A stretch of 8,500 bases of DNA from Acidobacteriota bacterium (GCA_027038695.1 JALWHA010000251.1:1-8500); one strand, 5' to 3'. Positions 1 through 7,126 are shown, counted from the first letter of the stretch. The notes: a model not told the origin generated them from the letters alone. Program-made: numbers and translations.

Positions 1-629
1 TAAATAGAATATGAGGGAATTTCTGTAATTTTTTTTACTACTTTATTTTCGCCCGTCAAAGATTCCAATTCATTGTTATTATCTTTAAACTGTTCATCAG
101 GCTTTGTATCAGCCTCTATTTTTTTAGCCTCTTTTTTAGTACTCAGTTTCCTCTCCTGGCCAACTCTTTTACTTTCTCTTAAAATTTCTTTGGATTTTCC
201 CTTATCGTTCACAAAAGATTTTTCATTCACTGACAATTTAGTAATTTTCAAGGCATTGATATTCTCAGTTGAATTATATCTATTGAGGAAAAAGAAAAAA
301 AACACCGCTATAATAAACAAGAACAACAAAACCGCCACAAAGGGTTTTCTTTTATTTTCGTTATTAGAAACAAAAGAATTTTTGTTTTTGCCGATTCCGG
401 CAACTACTTTATTTACAATTTCCGCCGACTCCCGCTCAGTAAGCCCAATAACATTGCAGTATTGTCTTAAAAAACTTTTTACATAAAAGTCAGCACCTAA
501 ACTTTCAAAATCTCCCTTCTCAATTAGAAAAATTACCGATTTTGTTAAACTTGTTTTTTTTAGCAAATCGTCTTCCGATAGGCCCTTTTTAAGACGAAAC
601 TCTTTTAAAAAACTCGCAATATTTTTCAT
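1..629 (-). CDS. RodZ-like helix-turn-helix / single-pass membrane protein (3' end cut by window edge)
   Basis: The reading frame is open from ATG at 629 to the left edge, giving 209 residues without a stop. An in-frame TAG lies four codons upstream (641-639), so this ATG is the only reasonable start. Residues about 4-62 form a RodZ-type HTH (HTH_25 family): the order FLKEFRLKKGLS, then IEKGDFESL, then FYVKSFLRQYCNVIGL matches the RodZ pattern in which a conserved 'Y..SFLR.Y....GL' stretch follows the HTH. A hydrophobic segment at about 97-116, preceded by KRK, is the expected single membrane span. After it comes a Lys/Glu-rich, low-complexity, probably disordered linker (about 120-205). RodZ links the MreB cytoskeleton to the envelope: HTH in the cytoplasm, C-terminal beta domain in the periplasm. 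That C-terminal domain, if present, lies outside the window. No Shine-Dalgarno is visible. The gene starts 15 bases after the upstream terminator's T-run. The family call is strong from the N-terminal half; orthology to rodZ is inferred. Confidence 0.85.
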   Translation of the reverse strand, partial: MKNIASFLKEFRLKKGLSEDDLLKKTSLTKSVIFLIEKGDFESLGADFYVKSFLRQYCNVIGLTERESAEIVNKVVAGIGKNKNSFVSNNENKRKPFVAVLLFLFIIAVFFFFFLNRYNSTENINALKITKLSVNEKSFVNDKGKSKEILRESKRVGQERKLSTKKEAKKIEADTKPDEQFKDNNNELESLTGENKVVKKITEIPSYSI

Positions 630-644
630 AGTACAATTCTATCA
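630..644 (-). promoter_or_regulatory. Candidate extended -10 promoter giving a leaderless mRNA for the RodZ-like gene
   Basis: On the minus strand TGA (644-642) directly precedes TAGAAT (641-636). This is a TGn-extended -10 with a 5-of-6 match to TATAAT. Six bases (635-630) then separate it from ATG at 629, so the usual initiation distance puts the transcript start at or next to the A of the start codon. There is no recognisable -35 and no Shine-Dalgarno. The region just upstream is the T-run of a terminator. The bases are seen directly; promoter function and leaderless translation are inferred. Confidence 0.4.
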
Positions 645-677
645 AAAAAATAAAAAAGGGGTGAGAAAACTCACCCC
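644..677 (-). terminator. Intrinsic (Rho-independent) terminator of the S8 protease gene
   Basis: Read on the minus strand, a perfect 8-bp GC-rich stem (GGGGTGAG pairing with CTCACCCC, 677-670 with 665-658) closes a TTTT loop. Six T, one A and seven T follow (657-644). It starts 25 bases past the protease stop codon at 703. On the plus strand the stem is followed by CAAAATTT rather than a strong T-run, so it works mainly for the minus-strand transcript. Confidence 0.92.
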
Positions 678-702
678 CAAAATTTCCATTTAGTTAATAT
701 TC

Positions 703-3700
703 TCAGAAAGTAATCTGCAACTTCCAATCGTCCAATGTTCCTGTATCATACTGAGCATTATCAGAGACCTTTAGTTTCCATGTTCCGTGAATATCAATCC
801 CGTTATCAGCGGTTATAGTCCAGGTTTTGTGAATATTGTCATCAGAACTACCCTCTCTATTGCTCAAGGTTGCAGTAGCACCATTGGGTGCAACAAGGGT
901 TACAATTAAGTCACCGATATAGGTATGTGTAATATCCACAGTAACCTTCAATTCGGTGACGGTTGCCGAATCGGGAACATAGATTGAAGACTCAATACCG
1001 TTAGGGTCATTATCGGGAACCGAAATCGGTGTATCTGCACTAACGTAAGTATGCTCAGTAGGAGTATGGTTATCTGAAGAATAAGTTGCTTTAATGGTGA
1101 GACTCCATCCATCAATTCTGCCTGTATCGTATTCAGCATTATCAACAACCTTTAGCTTCCAGGTGCCCACTGCACTCTTTCCGTTAAAAGCAGTAACATT
1201 GTAAGATTCGTGAATGTCGTCTGCAGAGTCCCCTGTATTCTGCCTTAAAATAACTGTACTTCCGTCTGGACCTATAAGATAAAGAGTTAAATCGCCAACA
1301 AAGGTATGAGTAATATCAACCTTTACTGACAATGACTGGATATTAGTTCCGTCAGCGATATTTATGGTACTAATTACACCGTTCGGGTCATTATCGGGAA
1401 TATCTTTAGGAACGTCAGGTGAAGAGAATGTTCTTGTCTCAACCGTACCGTTGTTATCTGCCGGATTAACCGTCACAGTTACTGAAGCAGTTGCAGTTCC
1501 CCCATCTCCAGTTGCAGTTAATGTATAAGTTGTTGTGCTTGTCGGAGATACACTTGTTGAACCGTCCACTGAAGAACCACTGTACACGATTGCTCCGTTT
1601 CCATCTTTCACGGTTACACTTGTTGCGTTTGTGGTCTGCCAGCTTAAAGTTGTGCTGTCCCCTTCAGTAATCGTCGTCGGGTTCGCCGTGAAACTATCAA
1701 CCGTCGGAGCGGGTGTCGGTGCGGCATTAACCGTTACCGTTACCGAAGCAGTTGCTGTTCCGCCGTCGCCGATTGCGGTTAATGTATAAGTTGTTGTGCT
1801 TGTCGGAGATACACTTGTTGAACCGTCCACTGAAGAACCACTGTACACGGTTGCTCCGTTTCCATCTTTCACGGTTACACTTGTTGCGTTTGTGGTCTGC
1901 CAGCTTAAAGTTGTGCTGTCCCCTTCAGTAATCGTCGTCGGGTTTGCCGTGAAACTGTCAACCGCCGGAGCGGGTGTCGGTGTTGAACCTGATGTTGAAA
2001 CAGCCACATCGTCAACATACCAACCGGTTTTATTAACCGAGGTATCACAGGCTAACCTGAACCTAATAATCACAGTATGCCCCACATAAGATGATAGATC
2101 AACAACAACCTGAGTCATTGTTCCAATAGTCCCACCTGTCCAGGCGCTTCTACCAGCAATAGGAGATTGATAGTTTGTAGAGATAGTGCCATTATAACCA
2201 CCTTGCGTAATGTGACTGCCTAAATCAGTAAACGTTGATCCGCCATCAGTAGAAATTTCAATAACAGCACCATCATATCCGCTTTCAAGATAATAAGTAT
2301 GATAAAAGCTTAAAGTTGCTGTTGACGCGTCTCTTAAATCAATTTCGTAAGTGTCAATAGTATCATTTTTAATAGAACCTTCATCTGCACTAAAGAAGGC
2401 ATGAGACCCAGAGTGTGCATAGTTTGTGGAAACAATAGTCCATGGTGTCGAACCATCCGGGTGTCTGGTCCATTTGCCGTCTCCATTTTCCATATCATCA
2501 CTAAAATTAGTAGGCATTTGAGGCTCAGAAGTTGTTGTAAATGAATAAACATCGCTTATGCTCTGATTACTTGAAGGATCGGCTGATTTAACCCTGAAAT
2601 AATAGGTTGTTTCAGGTGACAGGTTATTAATAGTTACACTGTGAGATGTAACATAACCGGATTCAACCGCTTGCTGGTCAAGATTGGAAGAAGATGTGCC
2701 GTAAACAACTACACTTGAGGCATTTTCATCTGTTGTCCAGGTGATTTCACAACTATTATATGAAGGATTAGAATGAACATTTGAAATTACCGGCGGGGTA
2801 TTGTCATCAGGCGCTGTACCAAAACCCCCATGCATAGCAATAGCAAAAGGTTGCGGTCCGTAAGGTATATTATACCCCTTAACCTTAATAGTGTAAGTTC
2901 CACTTACCGGATTTTGAAAATCAACAGTTTCTACATTATTAGTTCTGTCAGCGCCATCTAAATGATTCGGATAATGAACTGTCCCATCAGGATCTGTCAC
3001 TGTCAAATCAAGATCGTTAACCAGCTGCTTGCTTGATGATGTTGATGCCGGATAATCCGTCCAAACCAGAGTCACATGGAAAGGAACCGAAGTATCGTTT
3101 ACCTGAACAGTATAAGTTTTGACGTCTCCAGTATTGATACCTGATGTTTCATCATAATATCTTAAAGCCATAGGTGCCGCCGGCATTAAAGAATTAGCCA
3201 GGTCAACCCTTCCCCAACCTTCAACACTGTTTGGCCTTCTATTAGGTATTTCCTGCCCATGGCCGGTTCCATACTGACCAGGATAGATATCGTAAGCGCC
3301 GTCTAATAAAGTTGCTTTAACTAATGCCGCAGAAGGTGTAATACCCTCATGCTGGATAAAGAATTCTCTGGTGAGAACTGCACAACCTGCAGTAAGCGGG
3401 TTAGACATTGAGGTTCCGCCTTCGTAAATATACCAATCATTGTATGCACCCCATCCGGTATCTGCATTCGGGTCCTGAGAACGTACGGAGATAATCATTG
3501 TACCAGGAGCACAAATGTCAGGTTTAATCCTGCCGTCGTCACATGGTCCCCTTGAAGAAAAAGCAGCCATACCGTTTCTATTGTCATTTAAGTTATCACT
3601 CTTAATAGGATCTGCGGGGAAATTGTCAGGCCATCCCTGTCCCCAGGTGTATGTGGTAGCGTTAATATCACTTTCAGTTGCACCAACCGTTATAGCGTTC

Positions 3701-4959
3701 TTAGCAGTAGCCGGCGAACCTAAAGAATCCATATCAATAACACCATCTCTGTCTGCATCTGTTCCTGCATTACCCGCTGAAATAGTAATAACCATATCTT
3801 TATGGTTCCAGGTAAACTGGTCAACCTGCTGAGACGAAGAATCATACCGTCCAGCAACAGGGGCACCCCACGAATTGGAATGAACCCTTGCTCCATCGTC
3901 ATACGCCTGCTGGAAAAGATCATTTAAATCTGACGGAAGGCCGCCCAAGCCACCTCTTGAATCAAGAACAGATTGCATAACAAGCCTTGCATTATAAGCC
4001 ATACCTTTAAATTGACCATTACTCTTGGCACCATTTCCCAAAACAGAACCGGTTGTATGAGTACCGTGGCCCTGGTCGTCACTCCAATCATTTGTTCTTC
4101 CCAAAGCATAAGCTGCAACTATCTTGTCATTATGACCGTCGCCATTTAAATCCTGAAAGAAATCTCTGTGGATTGAATCCTTATTTCCCACATCAAGTCC
4201 GGTATCGCAAACAGCTGCAATCTGAGTATGACCATCATACCCAGCATCCCATACTGGAGTAACATCCATAATATCAGAAGCCTGGTGGTTCTTTGCTCTA
4301 TCCAACGCCTTTTTATCCACAATAGCCACATCCGGCATCTCAACAGAATAAGCCTTTGGAGCAATATATTTTTCAACCCATTTTACCCCAGGAATTGAGG
4401 AAATCACAGGAAGCATATTAGCGGGAACATCAGCAATTAACGCATGCTGCCAATTAGAAGAATCCGCCTTTTTAATTAAAGCACCGGTATCAACCAGAGC
4501 GAACTCAGCCTCATTTTTAGAAATGACAGGGAAAAAATCAATTTTCACTTTTACAAAAGAGTTAGACCTAACAATATGCATTAAATCAGGTTGAATTCTG
4601 TAAGCCGGCTGAAAAATCCCCTTATAGTCTATTGACGAGAGGTTTAAGGTATCCATCTGCTTTTTGTTTGCCCAAACAACAAATGCATTATCGGGGATAT
4701 AATCAAATACCCTTATCCCCTTATTTTCTAGCGCTCTCTTAATTTCAGTAGTAATAGGAGTTTTAAATTGAACGATATACAGCCTTTGCTCATTAGCAGG
4801 GTAAGCATTAATGAAAAAATCATTTCCGCTTCTCGCTTTTACCTTCTTAATGTTTTTAACCTGATTGGTGTTTATATCACCTAACTGAAGGTGTAAAACA
4901 CCAGCAAATGAGGTTACTACAAAAAATAGCCCGGTCAGAAAAACAAATGCTCGCTTCAT
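703..4959 (-). CDS. Secreted subtilisin-like (S8) serine protease with FN3, MAM-like, Ig-like repeat and double P domains
   Basis: An exported endopeptidase of 1418 residues from ATG 4959. A TTG start 12 bases upstream is possible, but GGGAGGG (4969-4963) would then be coding, and it is the only Shine-Dalgarno. The signal peptide (1-about 19) probably cleaves after SFA. Two prodomain-like modules follow (about 55-122 and 125-200). The catalytic domain (about 230-590) has the full set: Asp252 in AVCDTG, His298 in GHGTH, oxyanion Asn397 in AGN, Ser517 in GTSMS. Two Asp-rich loops (about 270-278 and 401-409) look like Ca2+ sites. Downstream are a beta-sandwich with a VNDLDL motif and NNVE, as in KP-43-type subtilases (about 612-712), FN3 (about 721-810), a MAM/jelly-roll-like domain ending WYVDDV (about 820-988), two 87-residue Ig-like repeats (997-1170), and two P/Homo B domains (about 1173-1290 and 1301-1418). 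There is no sorting tail after the last P domain. It is probably monocistronic: own promoter region upstream, terminator downstream. Substrate unknown. Confidence 0.95.
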   Translation of the reverse strand: MKRAFVFLTGLFFVVTSFAGVLHLQLGDINTNQVKNIKKVKARSGNDFFINAYPANEQRLYIVQFKTPITTEIKRALENKGIRVFDYIPDNAFVVWANKKQMDTLNLSSIDYKGIFQPAYRIQPDLMHIVRSNSFVKVKIDFFPVISKNEAEFALVDTGALIKKADSSNWQHALIADVPANMLPVISSIPGVKWVEKYIAPKAYSVEMPDVAIVDKKALDRAKNHQASDIMDVTPVWDAGYDGHTQIAAVCDTGLDVGNKDSIHRDFFQDLNGDGHNDKIVAAYALGRTNDWSDDQGHGTHTTGSVLGNGAKSNGQFKGMAYNARLVMQSVLDSRGGLGGLPSDLNDLFQQAYDDGARVHSNSWGAPVAGRYDSSSQQVDQFTWNHKDMVITISAGNAGTDADRDGVIDMDSLGSPATAKNAITVGATESDINATTYTWGQGWPDNFPADPIKSDNLNDNRNGMAAFSSRGPCDDGRIKPDICAPGTMIISVRSQDPNADTGWGAYNDWYIYEGGTSMSNPLTAGCAVLTREFFIQHEGITPSAALVKATLLDGAYDIYPGQYGTGHGQEIPNRRPNSVEGWGRVDLANSLMPAAPMALRYYDETSGINTGDVKTYTVQVNDTSVPFHVTLVWTDYPASTSSSKQLVNDLDLTVTDPDGTVHYPNHLDGADRTNNVETVDFQNPVSGTYTIKVKGYNIPYGPQPFAIAMHGGFGTAPDDNTPPVISNVHSNPSYNSCEITWTTDENASSVVVYGTSSSNLDQQAVESGYVTSHSVTINNLSPETTYYFRVKSADPSSNQSISDVYSFTTTSEPQMPTNFSDDMENGDGKWTRHPDGSTPWTIVSTNYAHSGSHAFFSADEGSIKNDTIDTYEIDLRDASTATLSFYHTYYLESGYDGAVIEISTDGGSTFTDLGSHITQGGYNGTISTNYQSPIAGRSAWTGGTIGTMTQVVVDLSSYVGHTVIIRFRLACDTSVNKTGWYVDDVAVSTSGSTPTPAPAVDSFTANPTTITEGDSTTLSWQTTNATSVTVKDGNGATVYSGSSVDGSTSVSPTSTTTYTLTAIGDGGTATASVTVTVNAAPTPAPTVDSFTANPTTITEGDSTTLSWQTTNATSVTVKDGNGAIVYSGSSVDGSTSVSPTSTTTYTLTATGDGGTATASVTVTVNPADNNGTVETRTFSSPDVPKDIPDNDPNGVISTINIADGTNIQSLSVKVDITHTFVGDLTLYLIGPDGSTVILRQNTGDSADDIHESYNVTAFNGKSAVGTWKLKVVDNAEYDTGRIDGWSLTIKATYSSDNHTPTEHTYVSADTPISVPDNDPNGIESSIYVPDSATVTELKVTVDITHTYIGDLIVTLVAPNGATATLSNREGSSDDNIHKTWTITADNGIDIHGTWKLKVSDNAQYDTGTLDDWKLQITF
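1465..1982 (-). repeat. Tandem 261-base-period repeat encoding two Ig-like modules of the protease
   Basis: Two direct copies, 1465-1721 and 1726-1982, are offset by exactly 261 bases (87 codons, in frame). From 1517 to 1721 they differ from 1778-1982 at only four positions (1589, 1684, 1696, 1704), with one identical run of 94 bases (1590-1683). From 1465 to 1516 they differ at ten of 52 positions, mostly third codon positions. The encoded modules begin APAVDSFTANP and APTVDSFTANP and differ at few residues (for example GATVYSG versus GAIVYSG). GC content rises here: the 60 bases from 1681 are about 58% GC, against about 37% for the 60 bases from 1321. Confidence 0.95.
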
Positions 4960-5039
4960 GCGCCCTCCCAAAAGATTGTTAATAGAAAATTAATATTTTT
5001 AATTGACTTATTTTTTACTCTTGTGTTTTTTAATAACAT
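4956..5039 (-). CDS. Possible 27-codon leader ORF overlapping the protease start
   Basis: A short frame opens with ATG at 5039, about ten bases after GAGGGG. It encodes 27 residues (starts MLLKNTRVKNK, ends FWEGA) and stops with a TGA that forms an ATGA overlap with the protease ATG. Its last codons run through the protease Shine-Dalgarno, so translating it would affect initiation of the protease. The leader is very AT-rich and short frames arise easily by chance. I recognise no family and give it low weight. Confidence 0.15.
   Translation of the reverse strand: MLLKNTRVKNKSIKNINFLLTIFWEGA
4960..4969 (-). promoter_or_regulatory. Shine-Dalgarno sequence that fixes the protease start at ATG 4959
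   Basis: GGGAGGG (4969-4963) is followed by CGC and ATG (4959-4957). The spacing is short (about four bases after GGAGG), but the match to the anti-Shine-Dalgarno is strong. No comparable site precedes the alternative TTG at 4971. The ATG start also leaves a compact signal peptide beginning MKRAF. Confidence 0.75.
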
Positions 5040-5060
5040 CAACGTCCAACCCCTCTTTTT

Positions 5061-5132
5061 TTACTTATCATTTCTAATAACCAATATCCCAAAAATGCAA
5101 ATATCAAAAAACCATTGACGATTTGTTGTCAT
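5061..5132 (-). CDS. Possible 23-residue hydrophobic small ORF in the tsaD-protease spacer
   Basis: ATG at 5132 is preceded at suitable distance by GAGGTG (minus strand, about 5142-5137), and the frame runs 23 codons to TAA at 5063-5061. The peptide has a hydrophobic middle (WFFDICIFGILVI) flanked by polar or charged ends, like many small membrane peptides. However, its ATG overlaps the -10 hexamer proposed here for the protease promoter, so a transcript from that promoter could not encode it. Either the promoter or this ORF may be wrong. No family is recognised. Confidence 0.15.
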   Translation of the reverse strand: MTTNRQWFFDICIFGILVIRNDK

Positions 5133-5160
5133 TTTACACCTCAAAAACAAGCCGAGTCAA
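5131..5160 (-). promoter_or_regulatory. Candidate sigma-70-type promoter for the protease gene
   Basis: On the minus strand TTGACT (5160-5155, 5 of 6 to TTGACA) and TAAAAT (5136-5131, 5 of 6 to TATAAT) are separated by 18 bases. Runs of A and T directly upstream (about 5161-5192) could act as an UP element. Initiation near 5124 would give a 5' leader of about 165 bases before ATG 4959. It is the best promoter match in the spacer, but its -10 overlaps the start of a possible small ORF. Confidence 0.55.
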
Positions 5161-5226
5161 TACTTTTTTCAAAAAAATACAATTTTTTTGCACTACATAA
5201 GTTATTGATTCCAAGGGGGTAGTATG

Positions 5227-5251
5227 TTTTTTAAGAAAAAAACTTAAAAAA
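5227..5251 (-). repeat. A/T-rich inverted repeat at the tsaD stop codon
   Basis: Nine-base arms (TTTTTTAAG and CTTAAAAAA) flank a seven-base homopolymer loop, with the tsaD stop (TAA, 5246-5244) inside one arm. Six of the nine pairs are A-T in a row, so the hairpin would be weak, and no T-run follows on the minus strand. It may contribute to ending the queC-tsaD transcript but is not a convincing terminator. Confidence 0.35.
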
Positions 5252-6221
5252 ACAAAGTGGGAAAACACTCTTGATGTAGTTTTCCTAAATGATTTTGTCT
5301 TTCAAATGCCAGCGAGGCAACCATGGCTGCATTGTCTGTGGAAAATTTAGGCGAGGGAACAAAAAACTTATCTTCAAATTCTTCTTTAAACCGTTTTCTT
5401 AAATAAGAATTTGCTGAAACCCCGCCAGTTAAAAGTATCGATTCTGCCGGTAAATCTTTCAAAAATTTCTTAACTTTTCCTATTAAGATATCTGCAACCG
5501 TTTTTTGGAAACTCGCCGCAAGGTTTTCAACATTTAAGGAATCGCCCTCTTTTTCAATTGTCCTTAAAAGAAAGGTTTTTATTCCTGAAAAACTCATATC
5601 GTCACTACCGTCACTCATTTTGGGTATAGGCAGTTTATAAGTGGGGTTGCCTTTCTGTGCAAGTTTGTCAATTATAGGGCCACCAGGGTATCCCAGGTTT
5701 AGCATTTTGGCAAACTTGTCAAAAGCCTCTCCCACAGCGTCGTCTCTTGTTTTTGCAAGCAGTTTGATTTCCTTTTTTTCATTTAAATAAAATAGATGGG
5801 TATGTCCCCCTGAAACGACAAATGCCATTGCAGGCAATTGGATTTTATCTCCATACTCTATAAAAGCACTTTGAATATGGCACTCTATATGGTTTAAAGG
5901 CACAAAAGGGATACCTGAGGCAAAAGATAAACCTTTCGCAAAAGAAACTCCGACTAAAAGTGCGCCTAAAAGCCCGGGGCCAACGGTTACTCCGATCAAA
6001 TCTATGTCCTTTAAGGTTATTCCCGCTTCTTTCAGCGCTTGTTGATAAACAACAGGTATGTTTTTTATATGCTCTCTTGACGCAAGTTCGGGGACAACCC
6101 CTCCGTAAGGGGCATGCACCTTTATTTGCGAGGAAACTATACTTGACAACACCTCTTTCCCGTCTTCCACGAGAGCAACCGAGGTATCGTCGCAGGAGGT
6201 TTCTATTCCCAACACTATCAT
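5244..6221 (-). CDS. tsaD: tRNA N6-threonylcarbamoyladenosine transferase subunit TsaD
   Basis: TsaD transfers the threonylcarbamoyl group from threonylcarbamoyl-AMP to A37 of tRNAs reading ANN codons. In bacteria it works in the cytoplasm with TsaB and TsaE, neither of which is in this window. The 325 residues are near the usual length (E. coli about 337) and both ends look intact. Visible family features are the N-terminal GIETSCDDTS, PELASREH (about 45-51), the metal-site His111 and His115 in NHIECH, SGGHTHL (137-143), AVGEAFDK (162-169), SFSGIKT (210-216), LTGGVSANSYLR (264-275) and the third metal ligand Asp296 in STDNAAM. Within the metal motif the small residue often found before the second His (HxEGH/HxEAH) is Cys here. 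The ATG shares its A with the TAA of the upstream metallophosphoesterase (TAATG), which implies translational coupling. tsaD is the last gene of the cluster. Confidence 0.97.
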   Translation of the reverse strand: MIVLGIETSCDDTSVALVEDGKEVLSSIVSSQIKVHAPYGGVVPELASREHIKNIPVVYQQALKEAGITLKDIDLIGVTVGPGLLGALLVGVSFAKGLSFASGIPFVPLNHIECHIQSAFIEYGDKIQLPAMAFVVSGGHTHLFYLNEKKEIKLLAKTRDDAVGEAFDKFAKMLNLGYPGGPIIDKLAQKGNPTYKLPIPKMSDGSDDMSFSGIKTFLLRTIEKEGDSLNVENLAASFQKTVADILIGKVKKFLKDLPAESILLTGGVSANSYLRKRFKEEFEDKFFVPSPKFSTDNAAMVASLAFERQNHLGKLHQECFPTLFF

Positions 6222-7126
6222 TAGATTTTATACTTCCCTGCAAGAATATTCTTTTTCTTTGATAGGTTATCAAAATCAATAACAATATGCCCAAGCCACA
6301 CACCGGCAAAACCAACCTGAGTAATCAAGGTATTCCACCCGTCTTTTGAAACAACATTCAACCCGCCATCTAAAAATGTATGGGAATGACCGCCTATAAT
6401 TATATCAATTCCCGATACCTGCTCAGCCAATTCAACATCTCCTATATCCGTTTTGTATGCGTTTACCCCTAAATGAGACAGGCATATTACAATATCGCAA
6501 CCTTTTTCTTTTTTCAAAAACTTAACCATCTTTTTTGAAACACTTACAGGGTCAACATACTCAACCCCCTTGTGGTTGTCTTCGGTAACAAGCCCTTTAA
6601 AATCAACAGTTAATCCGAACACCCCTATCTTTTTGCCTTTTCTGACATAGATTTCATAAGGCTTAACCTTTTTTCTTAAAATAGGGTGAGTAATGTTTAA
6701 GTTAGAAGATACAATTGAAAAATCAGCATATTTCATTGCTTCCGCCAATTTATCGGTTCCGTTGTCAAAGTCGTGGTTTCCCAAAGTAGCGGCATTGTAT
6801 CCTAACTTACTCATCAATTCATAATCCAATTTGCCTTCATAGTAATTGAAATAAGGAGTGCCCTGAAACACATCTCCAGCATCAAACAACAAAATATTGC
6901 CATACTTTTTCCTGAATTTTTTTAACATTGTCTGCCTTTTTGCATAGCCCCCCATACCTGGAAACCTTTTGTCGGTTAAAGGAAAAGGCTCTATGTGAGA
7001 GTGAACATCGTTAGTATGGAATATGTGGATAACAGACTTTTTATTAAAAAGGTAATCAGGCCCTGCAAATGCGGTTGTTGCTCCTAAAAAGAATACCGTT
7101 TTTATGAAATCCCTTCTGTCCATCAT
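6221..7126 (-). CDS. Tat-exported metallophosphoesterase, catalytic half of a split 5'-nucleotidase
   Basis: This matches the N-terminal catalytic domain of the UshA/5'-nucleotidase family, which hydrolyses nucleotides at a two-metal site. The 301 residues cover only that domain. The N-terminus DRRDFIKT is a twin-arginine motif, followed by a hydrophobic stretch and a likely cleavage site after AFA (about residue 21), so export is by Tat, presumably folded with its metals. Metal-site motifs are all present: NDVHSH (Asp40, His42), AGDVFQG (Asp85), GNHD (Asn117, His118), CLSHLG (His218) and GGHSH (His247, His249). The missing substrate-binding domain is encoded directly upstream. The start ATG 7126 overlaps the previous stop by four bases (ATGA); a second ATG follows at once (7123). 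The stop overlaps tsaD by one base. The exact substrate (nucleotide, UDP-sugar or other phosphoester) cannot be read from the sequence. Confidence 0.92.
   Translation of the reverse strand: MMDRRDFIKTVFFLGATTAFAGPDYLFNKKSVIHIFHTNDVHSHIEPFPLTDKRFPGMGGYAKRQTMLKKFRKKYGNILLFDAGDVFQGTPYFNYYEGKLDYELMSKLGYNAATLGNHDFDNGTDKLAEAMKYADFSIVSSNLNITHPILRKKVKPYEIYVRKGKKIGVFGLTVDFKGLVTEDNHKGVEYVDPVSVSKKMVKFLKKEKGCDIVICLSHLGVNAYKTDIGDVELAEQVSGIDIIIGGHSHTFLDGGLNVVSKDGWNTLITQVGFAGVWLGHIVIDFDNLSKKKNILAGKYKI

Noticed and set aside
73..486. Plus-strand 137-codon open frame rich in Leu, Phe and Ser
   Set aside because: It is antisense to the RodZ-like gene, which has a clear family signature and is open across the whole region. 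The hydrophobic bias is what an A-rich, Lys-rich gene gives when read backwards.
1535..2089. Two similar plus-strand open frames (84 and 97 codons) that look like a duplicated gene
   Set aside because: They are antisense shadows of the tandem Ig-like repeat in the protease; their similarity only reflects the 261-base DNA repeat.
4960..4971. TTG at 4971 as the protease start, adding four residues (MGGR)
   Set aside because: The added codons are the Shine-Dalgarno itself, and nothing resembling a ribosome site precedes the TTG. ATG 4959 is preferred.
5003..5035. Plus-strand TTGACT in the spacer as a rightward promoter
   Set aside because: No good -10 lies 16-18 bases downstream, and no plus-strand gene follows.
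5185..5225. ACTAC...GTAGT pairing downstream of tsaD as a terminator
   Set aside because: The stem is only five base pairs with a loop over 20 bases, and alternative pairings compete. It is not supportable as a terminator.
5845..6315. Overlapping open frames on both strands across the tsaD start (156 codons minus, 100 codons plus)
   Set aside because: TsaD and the metallophosphoesterase both have complete motif sets in their own frames. The others have Arg/Cys-rich, family-less sequences typical of out-of-frame translation.
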